Origin: Enchytraeus crypticus
Lineage: Eukaryota > Annelida > Clitellata > Enchytraeida > Enchytraeidae
Direction of reading: 5' to 3'
Assembly (NCBI GenBank): GCA_905160935.1
Contig: CAJHZI010000533.1
Coordinates: 1,166,501-1,230,500, forward strand
Length of the DNA: 64,000 nt
The notes under the pieces were generated by a model that saw only the letters and a program-made list of their open reading frames with translations, did no database searches and had not been told where the DNA came from. Numbering within the stretch: the stretch's first letter is position 1; every line of letters starts with the position of its first letter. The position numbers and the translations under genes were made by a program. Shown in pieces: positions 33,401 to 44,755 of the stretch.

Positions 33401-36400
33401 CTAGAAGAGGTTAGGCTATTAATAGATCTTAGGCCGATAGGCGGAGTCTTGATCAGTCTAGAAGAGGTTAGGCTATTAATAGATCTTAGGCTGATGGGCA
33501 GAGTCTTGTTCAGTCTAGAAGAGGCTATACTATTGTATGATCTGTTTTAGGATTAATGGCTGTGTCGTGTATGACGTTAGATAATTTAGTATTGATAAAA
33601 TTTTCTGCATTTGACGACGATTTCCATTAGGTTGGATGCAGCCTGTTAACTTTCTGTTTTAGCCTATTAGATCAGTTGATTAATTGAGTTTAAATGCGGA
33701 ATAATAATCATTGTTGAACTTGGATAGTGGATATTGTTTGAAGGTAGCTTGAAGCCTTTCTCTTCCTACCTTGTTGATTAATTATTTAATAGTAAGATTT
33801 TTGTTATAGTTTGTGACCCATTCTTTAAAAGTTCATAACGTTTTGATCTGAAGCTCTTATCAGTCTGCAGTTGAAGACATAAGGACATGGAATGTATATT
33901 GTTGAACTTTTATGGAATACAGAATAGAATCGCGTAATACATTACAATATATCGGTCTGCGCCGGTAACAGTCGATTAGTTGTCTGACTGCGAATCAGTA
34001 AGCTCAGGGTTCAAATCAGCCTCTTGATCTGTTGATAACAAGCTTTCGAGGCAGAAAGCTGGCTTTAAACTTAACTTCAGCCTGTTTAATGTTAATAACA
34101 TACGGGAACATTTAAACCGGCGATACAGTATTAAACTATACAATGTTACATTTTAACAGAGGATGATAACTGTGAAAAATAGAAATAGAAATATTTGCTG
34201 TCCTGTTAATTGAAACTAAATGCTATAAATAAGTTGTTCGTGTGTTGTTAACGACGTCCAAAGTACCTCAGTCAGCCTAATGATATGACGTTGACGTTGA
34301 ATTTTGACTCATTTTTCGTATTTTATATTTTAGGTTAGCTACTATTTTCCACTGAAGACTCTGTGGCGCTCATTTTTTTGCGCCTTGGCCGCAGCGTTTG
34401 TTCTTCGCTCGTTCAATCCGTTCGGAAACGATCATCTGGTCATGTTCTACATCGAGTATAGAAACCCCTGGTACCTCATTGAACTGGCTGCATTCATCCT
34501 GCTTGGAGTGTTTGGAGTAAGTGTCGCCATTGCTTGATGCTGTGGTGAATGTGTGATTTGTATAGCGTCATTAAAAGCAAAGCTGGTAAAGCTAATGTTA
34601 ACGTCAGTTTCCTCACTCGAAAGTGATGTCAGTGACGGGCGAGCCCAGGATTTGAACCCCGCACATATTGATCCGTGGTCGGGTATCTTACCGACATCGC
34701 CACTCGGTTGGAGCCAGTGTCGGTATTACTGATTAGTTCAGTAATGCTTTCAAATTGCTTGATCTAATTAGTAATGTGACAGATTTTGAAATCAAAATTT
34801 GATAATTCAATACTCGGCGCGGCTCTGTCAAACCTGTGACAGCTTTATCCTCGTTATTTAAATCATTAGCCTCTGCATATTTTGCAGCCATTTGGTTTAA
34901 ACTTGAGATCACATCTGTGTTATAACAAACTTTATAGAGGCAAGATAACGTGCTTCTGTCATTTGCTAATTAATTTAATAAAATACAAGTAATAATTTAA
35001 ATTATTCTCTTCTGAACATGTCGCCATAGTGAGTTGTTAGTGACAGAAAATTAAAATCTTGCACATTTGCGGTTTCATATTCTAAGTAATTTTACGGTTT
35101 CCTTAAAAAGCTGTTGGATATGAAATGTTGTGATGTTTATTGATGCTTTAAAACAGCTGTTGTGATAACATTGCCGCACTTCAGCGACAACAACAATACG
35201 ATGATAATGCTACATTGTTCTAATGCCACATGACTACAATATACCTTATGTTAATGTTTCATAAGAATAATGATACGTGCTTTTAGTGCTACATGATAAT
35301 AATGAAACCTGATGATATTGTTTCATTATAATAAAAAAGTGTTGCAATAGCCGCAAAGTTTCGTAAGTATTAATACAACAGAGCGTCTTATTAATATTAT
35401 TACAACAGAGAGTCTTATTAATATTATTACAACAGAGAGTCTTATTAATATTATTACAACAGAGAGTCTTATTAATATTATTACAACAGAGAGTCTTATT
35501 AATATTATTACAACAGAGAGTCTTATTAATATTATTACAACAGAGAATCGTATTAATATTATTACAACAGAGAATCGTAGTAATATTATTACAACAGAGA
35601 ATCGTATTAATATTATTGCAACGGAAAGTCTTATTAATATTATTACAACAGAGCGTCGTATTAATACTATTACAACAGAGCGTCGTATTAATATTATTAC
35701 AACAGGGCGTCTGGGGAACAATATTCATTAGGGCAAATATTCGGTGGTGTCGGTATCGTAAGACGAGCAAGCTGGGAAAATATCCAATTGCTGAGGTAAA
35801 GATCAACAGAGTTTATTTCATATGGAATACTCTATATTCTTCATTAAATCTTAGCTTTAACGTCAGTTTCTAATCTTATGTGTGATGGAACGAGTATTGG
35901 ATTTGATTCCTACATGGACTGATCCCAAATATCCTTAATTATTGATCCTTACCCCGAAGAGGTTTCTTTACAATAGCTTCTCGCGAGATGACGCTCATGC
36001 GTCTACGTGTATATGAAAATAGAAACTATATGGCGTGAGATAGCTGCTAATTCATGTTTACGAAATTAACAATTAAATAGAAAACAAAATGTTAAAAGCT
36101 CTCTAAGCGCATTCATAAATCGTATGAAATTAGGGAAATGAGGTTGTAAAAATATCTGTTATTTAAAGATATTTTATATATACTAATGTCAATTACTGTG
36201 GCTTTGGCATTACACCTATAAACTAACAAATTGATTCTTGTCTGTGGTATCATTTACTGATGAGAAAATTTTCGCTAAACCTTGCATGTTATGTTTTCAT
36301 TTTTCGTTTCTATCATTTGTTGTAAAACGCTATATGGATTTAAGTATCCGTCCTCAGTGTATTGTGTAAGAGGCAACCAGCAGAGATATGCCAATGTGGA

Positions 36401-39400
36401 GATTAGATTGAGTGCATCATCATCATTTTCCCTTAAATCTCAGTTTAACCAGGGTCGGGATACAAATAGACTTTCTCCAGATTAGATTGAGTGCAATGTT
36501 GATAAATGAATTGATTTCTCAAATTCAGACTTGCAGACGTTTACATAGCCACACCGATCTTGGCTTTGGTTGCTTTCCTGTTTACTCTCCGCCGTCTCTT
36601 TAGCGTTTTGCTTAGAGCAACACTTTAGAAGCATGTGAATAGGAGCGATAATTAATTGGTAATCTACATATTGTATTTATAATAATAATAATAATAAAGG
36701 TTTAACGTCCGTTTCCTCATACAAGGATGATGTGAGGGACGTCTCGTTTATGTATTGTATTGCGAAGGGAGGACGATGATGGGTGATTGTAGTGTAAAAC
36801 TGGGATTTAATTTAAACTGGGATGACGATGATAATGATGATGATGATCTATGTATCATACTTGTGTATTGTGAAATAATTTAGATTGATAAATTATATAC
36901 TCTTTTCAGGTACTGATATTGACTTTAATCACGGCCATCATTGCTTATCCAAATCCATTTACCAGGTAAGTTCTTTTCTACTCAGTTTAGGGACAAATTC
37001 ATTTATCAAATAAACACAACTGAAAGTTGGTAAAGCTAATGTTAGCGTCAGTTTCCTAACTCGAAAGCGATGTCAGTAGTAGTTATAGTAATAAGAATAA
37101 TAATAATGATAATACTAAAAATGATACTAATAATAGTAATAATAATGAAGGTTTAGCGTCCATTTCCTTATACAAGGATGACGTCAGGGACGCTCCCATC
37201 ACACGTCACTACAAATCGTTCACACATGTGTGTATATTATGTTATATTTCACATATTTCACTTACATATTTCTCTGTACTATGTGTTTACTAACCTTTCA
37301 CTTACATATTTCTCTGTACTACGAGTTTACCAACCTTTCACTTACATATTCTCTATGCTACTTGTTTACCAACCTTTCACTTACATATTCTCTATGCTAC
37401 TTGTTTACCAACCTTTCACTTACATATTCTCTATGCTACTTGTTTACCAACCTCTCCTCTAATAATATGTACAAGACAACGGGTAATAAACAGAAACCTA
37501 AACTAGTAAACGTTAGGCACGTGCGGTTGATTAGACTAATTGTACAATTCTGCCTATATGCATTTATTGAATCAATTGCTAGATGTTGTCATATTCATCT
37601 ACAATGTCATTTTCTTGGCAGATGATTTCCATACTTTCTGAGAAGAAAATTTATTATAATTTTAGCAGAGTAATATGAATATTTAACACCTAATTTTCAC
37701 AATTGAGGATGAATTAAATCTCCGTGTATTGTGTTCAGTAAGTATTATGCAGATTTTAACACACGTAGGTTCAAAGAAGGAATTATTTCCAACTATTGCG
37801 CATGCGCAGAAGAATTGTAATAAGAATTTTTTATATGGTATTATGATATCCTAGTACGATATGTTGACATCATGTACTCCACCGTGTTCAAACGGAAGCC
37901 CCGATAGCTTAGGGGTATAGAGCTAGGCTTTAGATCATGAGGTTCGATTCTGGCTCGAGTCACTTTTAATTTTTAAAGTTGTATTAAATTTTAGTTCCTT
38001 AAGAATATGGTTAGTTAGGGTTAGGCTAAAGGGTAGGGGTTAGGATTAGGAATAGTTAAAAAAAAGTAAATATTGTAACTGTTTAACGCAACATTTGCAA
38101 CGTTGACCCTGTCACATCGGTTATGGCGCATGCGCAATAGTTTGAATTTGGAAATGACTCCTTCCTCGAACCGGTTGTGATGTTAACTGACGTTGTTTGA
38201 GCAGAATGAATAGCAGTGAGCTGATCAGACAACTCGTCAGTCAGTGTAGACCTGAGGACGACACAGCTCTATGGTACAGTGCTTTGTATTCAGCTGTAAG
38301 ATTTTAGCGTCGATTTCTTTATTTAATGATGATCTCTGCGATAGAATAAGGATCATAAGAGTTTCAGGCCCATTGTTTTCTTCTCCGTTTCCATTGCATC
38401 CTGGCTTGAAGAAGAGTTGACTACACTGAACGTTGATCAGGTTTATATTTCAGTGGAGAGGATATTAATTACTGTAATTATGAGATGTAATGTAAATATT
38501 AATCAGTTGTTCGAACTACAGTCCTAAAATAAGCACGTGCAACTATGTTTACAAAATATGTAAAACTAACGTGGACTTGTATAAGAAAAGTAAAAAGACC
38601 CACTGACTGACTGCTTGACTTATTCACTGAGAGCTTGGTTTATCATTCAGTCAATCTATTTATTATTTGTCAATGATTGATTGATTGATTTATTGACTAA
38701 GTGATTGATTGATTTATTGGTTGATTGACTAATTGATTGACTAGATGATTGACTGAATGATTAACTGCTTTATTGATTTATTGATTGATTTATTTATTGA
38801 TTGATTGATGGATTGATTGATGGATTTATTAATGGATTGATTGATTGATTAATGGATTGATTGATTGATTGACTACTTGATTGATTGATTGATTGATTAA
38901 TGGATTGATTGATTGTACAGTGACTACATACTGGTGTCAGACGCAGACAACGTGGACAGCGATGTTGTAACGGGACCTCTGGGTAGCAAAGCCCTCGTAG
39001 CTCTGTGGCAGCTTGCTCTCGCTCTCGTCTTCAAAATGATCATTACCATCTTTACATTCGGCATCAAGGTGAGACTTCTTTTTTTTTAATGCTTAGAATT
39101 AAGTTGAATATTTGGCAGTTAGCTAAATTTCTATAAGTATCTTCCTGCGTCTTGAAATTTCTGTGCCACTGAATAATAGACCAACCATATACTGCACGTG
39201 CAGTACGAGGTGATTGAGCAAGAACTGAAGAAGGCAGCGGTGATGAGGTGAGACTCATTGATGAGGTGGGACTCATTGATAAGGTAGGACTCATTGACGA
39301 GGTAGGACTCATTGATAAGGTAGGACTCATTGATGAGGTGGGACTCATTGATGAGGTGGGACTCATTGATGAGGTGCGACTCGGTGACGAGGAATTGTTC

Positions 39401-40582
39401 TTGATTTGACTTCCTGCAACAACGCTGTTCTCAATAATAATAATAATAATAATAATAATAGAGGTTTATCGTCCATTTCCTCATCCGGGGATGATGTCAG
39501 AGAAGTCTCGACAGCACACATCACTACAGATCAATTCACCCAGACCAATCTGCAAAAGAAATGTGCTGAGGAGAAGTAAGGTCGTAAACGAAAGCCAGTC
39601 CGGTGATCAAAATTGGTCAGGGTAGATTGATTATGACTATGGTGGGAAAAGGTAAGTCTTAAGCTTGCTAGAGAATGTTTGGAAGAGAAAAACAAGAGCG
39701 ATGATTAGCAGGTAAAGAGTTCCAGATTGTGGCTGCTGCGTAAGAAAATGAACTCAATTCGCTCCAGTGCTTAATTTTTATTCTTTTTTGTTAATATTCT
39801 CTTGTTGATATACTGATGGTAGGTTCCTTGTGGTTTGTTTATACCGAGTATGGCTATTGGAGCGATAGCTGGACGTCTGATAGGAGTGGGCGTGGAGCAG
39901 CTAGCCAGGTTACTATCTCTACTGGTTATATTTACTATTTACTGACACTTACAATTATTGTTTACTGGCTGGAGCCAGTGGAGATGTCGTTAAGATACTC
40001 GACCGCGGATCAGTTTGTGTGGGGTTCAAATCCTGGGTTCGCCCGTCACTGACATCGCTCTCGAGTGAGGAAACTGACGTTAACCTTAGCTTTACCGGCT
40101 TTTTAAAAGTTGCACTTAGTTACAGTTGCTGCTATGTGTAGTTTGCAGTTACAATTACTAACACTAAGCAGTTACAGTTATTTAAAGTTTCAGTTTCATA
40201 CAGCTGACGGTTTACAGTATCAGAGATGATCTGACTTGATTATTAGTTACGATTATTTACTGTGAATTACGTGCTTGATTGGTTGCTTCACATCGTGGGT
40301 AGATCCCTAATAATATAGTCATGTCGTGGGGCGTTGAGTTTCTGTTTATAATCTGAAATGTTAGTCTCTCCGGTAAGTGTGCAATAATTTTTTTGTTTGT
40401 TGACCTAGCTCAATAACAGAATGTATGAAGTTAGTATTTTGATCCAATTAGGCTAACTGTAACTCGAACTGTGTAATTGATGGTGGTTTATTTTTGATCA
40501 TACTTTTTATGTTGATGCTGTTTGATTTGTTTTGTATTACTTTTATTCCTGTCAAAGTTGACGAATAAAGAAGTAGATATAT

Positions 40583-40661
<79 letters not shown>

Positions 40662-42425
40662 ATGTTGTGGGTACAACCCAGCTGCCCGGATTTATCAGTT
40701 AGATGGTTTTATTTGTAGTGAAGCACATTGAAGATGTTGTAGTAAACGTTCTGTAGACAGAAGAGCGCTAATCTCTTGTGACTCCTGTCGCTTATTTTGA
40801 GCTTGCTCATCGAAATGTGGTTGATATTAATATAATGCCGGCAGTGCTTTCTGATTATTTCAGAATTATAAATTCTTAGATTTATATAAAATCGTGCCTT
40901 ATCTATCGGTACCTTGAATTTTTAAATGATTAAAGCTTATTTACTTAACTCTATGTGCAGACTAATATGCAGTGACTAGAAAACTAATTAAATCTGTGGT
41001 TGCTTACGATGGATTGTAATTTTTGAATCATTGAACTGGGATTGCTGCTTGACTGATTGATTGATTGATTATTTATTTATTGATTGTTATCGACAAAGTG
41101 AATCAGGAGCAATATTGATATATTGATTGACTGACGGATTGACTCGCTGATTGATTGATTAATTGATTGATTGATTTACTAATTAATTGATATATTGATT
41201 TATTGATTGATTGGTATCGACAGAGTGAGTGAGGAGTACTATATATTGATTGATGGACTTACTGATTGAACGATTGACTAAATGTCTAATTGATTGATTG
41301 AAGAGTGAATCAGGAGCACTATATATTGATTGATTGATGGACTTACTGATTGAATGATCGACTAACTGATTGAATGATTGACTTATTGTCTAATTGATTG
41401 CTTGATATTGAAGAGTGAACCAGCAGCACTATATATTCAAGGAGATGTGCGCTAGTGGCCACACTTGCGCTACGCCTGGTCTCTATGCTATGGTTGGCGC
41501 ATGCGCTGCGCTGGGCGGAGTCACGAGAATGACTGGTTAGTAGTGACGTCATCCGCTGATGTGAAAACTGACGTTGAATGACCTTCACTGTTGTTATTTA
41601 CTCATTTAATTATAATTTATGTACAAGAGCATTGATAACGTATGGGATATTTATTTTATTAAAGGGGTATAGGGAGACAAAAGCCTATTTAGTATTTCGT
41701 TCATAGAATTTATTTCATTGTATCACTAATTATTATTATCTTGCTATAGTTAGGAATATCACTGGTTAATGTCCTGTTTTATTTAATAGTGTCACTGGTT
41801 GATATCATGTTTTATTTAAAAGATTCCTTCTTGTTATATTGTTTTAGTTAGCAGTATCACTGACAGTTATTCTGTTTTATATAATTACGTAGCACTGGTT
41901 GTTATCATATTTAACAGTATCACTGGTTGTTATCATATTTAACAATATCACTGATTGTTATCATATTTAACAGTATCACTGATTGTTATCATATTTAACA
42001 ATATCACTGGTTGTTATCATATTTAACAGTATCACTGATTGTTATCATATTTAACAGTATCACTGATTGTTATCATATTTAACAATATCACTGGTTGTTA
42101 TCATATTTAACAATATCACTGGTTGTTATCATATTTAACAATATCACTGGTTGTTATCATATTTAACAATATCACTGATTGTTATCATATTTAACAGTAT
42201 CACTGATTGTTATCATGTTTAACAGTATCACTGATTGTTATCATGTCTAACAGTGTCGCTAGTTGTTATCATGTTTGAGTTAACTGGAGGTCTGCAGTAC
42301 ATTGTACCTCTAATGGCCGCGGCCATGACTGCTAAGTGGATTGGAGACTCGCTGCACAAAGAGGGAATGTATCCTTATCTTCAGCTCTCTTGTTTCTATA
42401 CAAATTTTGTGTTTTGGCTTGTAGA

Positions 42426-42456
<31 letters not shown>

Positions 42457-43292
42457 TATAATAATAATAATAATTATTATTATTATTTTATTGTAGATTA
42501 TAATTTTGCATGTTCTTAATAGTAATAGCTCATTTTCTTGATTTCGTCATGAAGAATTTCTAATTTTCCCGGAATATCGATATCGTTTCTTCAAAAAGAA
42601 ACGGTGTTATGCTGTTGAAGTGTTTTTGTTTTCTCGATGGATTGACTATTGCTATTAGCAAAAAGCATAATGCATTGAGCGTAGTTACTAATTCGGGCAG
42701 TGTTATTATAATTGATATATCTGGTTTGCGACTACTTTATTTGTGTTGTGATTGTATTACATATCGCCTAAACCACCTTTTCTTTAACTCCTTTACTTTG
42801 GACTGAATTTCTGGATTTTGGAATTTGCACCGTTTTTGGACCTTCTTTATTTGCTAGCCGGCTTGATTTTGTCTCAATAGTGCTCGATGTTGTCATTGAT
42901 GACTGTAGCACTGTAATTGTTGTTATTATGTTATTATTACATGTATATACATATATGTAAAAGAAAACTTCAGGAATTTACAAACTGTTGGTTGAAAGTT
43001 TGGTTTAAAAATTAACTTTAAAAGCGAGATTTCTGATTGAAATTCTTAACGGGTATTGATGCATCTTCGTACTGTAAACGAACTTCTCGATAAACTGTTC
43101 TAACAGCTATTGATACAATTTATTAGTACAAAAATATTTTCTGATAAAATTTCTTAATAGTGCAACTAAGATCAAAAACAATGACAGACAAGGTCATTCG
43201 GTTATTCGTTTAATAGCGCATATGGATATGGACTGATGATGATTGACATTTTTTGCGTATCCTGACCCTAGTTAAACTGGGATTCAAGGGAA

Positions 43293-43323
<31 letters not shown>

Positions 43324-44722
43324 ATGAAGATGATGATGATGATGATGACTGATGATGATTGATGACTGATGATGATGATGATGACGACGATGATGACGAT
43401 GAGTGAAATGAAGAATGATTCTTAACGCTATGATCAGATACGACGCTCACATAAAGCTCAACGGATATCCCTATCTCGATAGTAAAGAGGAGTTCATTCA
43501 CACAACACTAGCGGCTGATGTTATGCAGCCTCGGTAAGCGTCAACGATTTTATGTCACCAAAGATTACAGCAATACAACGCTTCACAATAGAGTAGAATA
43601 CTCTTCACACTCTGTGCTGAGGTATTGCAGGGCTGATGCACTGTGCAGCTTCTCGCAATAAAATACGTGTATTTTATTATTAAAAAGCTACGGTTAACGT
43701 CAGTTTCCTCACTCGAAAGTGATGTCAGTGACGGGCGAGCCTAGGATTTGAACCCAGCACATACCATACGTATCATATTATATGTAACATTACATGTATT
43801 TTATAGAATTTGCTAGTTCATTGTATGTAATTGTTACAAAGTATAGAGATACGTTTGCATGATTTGCCCTATTAAACATTAAACTCATTGGAATAAAATA
43901 CTATGCATTTCACTTATCAATTGAAGTCAGGCAATACAAGTATGGACCGAATAGCGTGTCACTGATATGTCCGGCTGCGGATCAGTAGGTGCAAGGATCA
44001 GATCTAATGCTCTCCAGGTCACTGAGATAATTGTGACAAGAAACAGACGTTAAGTTGACTTATTCTCTCTTATTTTATGGAATGTAGGACTAATAAATAA
44101 ATAATTAATGTTCATTTTTACTTGCATTATTTTCTGGCTGTTAATGTTGTCACACAGAGTTGTTCTGGTTCTTGACTATTAAATTTTTTTTTTGCATAAT
44201 AATTGAGAATATAGAAAACTTGTTGATTTGTTGTGACTTACAGGGGTCATGATCAACAGTTCTGTGTAGTAACGCAAGATTCCATGACAGTGGGGGATGT
44301 CGGTGCGTATCTACTCAATATAAATCATATCATTTTTTGTATTTATTATTATCTGTCTCATCATCATCATCTTCCTTTGAATCCCCGTTTTTATGAGTAA
44401 TTTTTTGTGACTACTCAACACTGGATGACAATTGGAGATGCGCATCATTCTACTAGATACTCTACCTATTATAGGCAGCAGGTGTTTTTTATTCTCTTCT
44501 AGGGTACATTTCTGACCACGTGGCAATGCATATCAAATCTTGTGTAAATGAATCTTGCGGGTTAGAATTCGACAACATTGCTTTCCATATTAGAAAAATT
44601 TTGTGAAATAGTAGTTATTCAAACTACAAATCGAACTATCTACAAATCTGGTTGACGAATTAAAAATTCAATTTGTTTGATTGCTATGTTGAAAAATTGA
44701 TTATAATTATTATAATGGCATT

Positions 44723-44755
<33 letters not shown>

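Noticed and set aside
35246..35806. Minus-strand frames of 131 and 186 codons with [13 protein letters not shown] repeats
   Set aside because: They are the complement of the 27-bp acceptor array of ClC exon 10; a 27-bp unit without stops stays open in several frames.
39239..39385. 18-bp array as a copy of the exon 13 donor (AAGGTGAGACTT)
   Set aside because: Similarity covers about ten bases, and the array starts inside a C-element-like fragment 170 bp away, so it was left out of the junction-array list.
39909..41413. A missing ClC exon between exons 14 and 15
   Set aside because: Joining 39908 to 41414 gives seven residues between EQLA and IFKE, the same number as in ClC-3, so no exon is missing.
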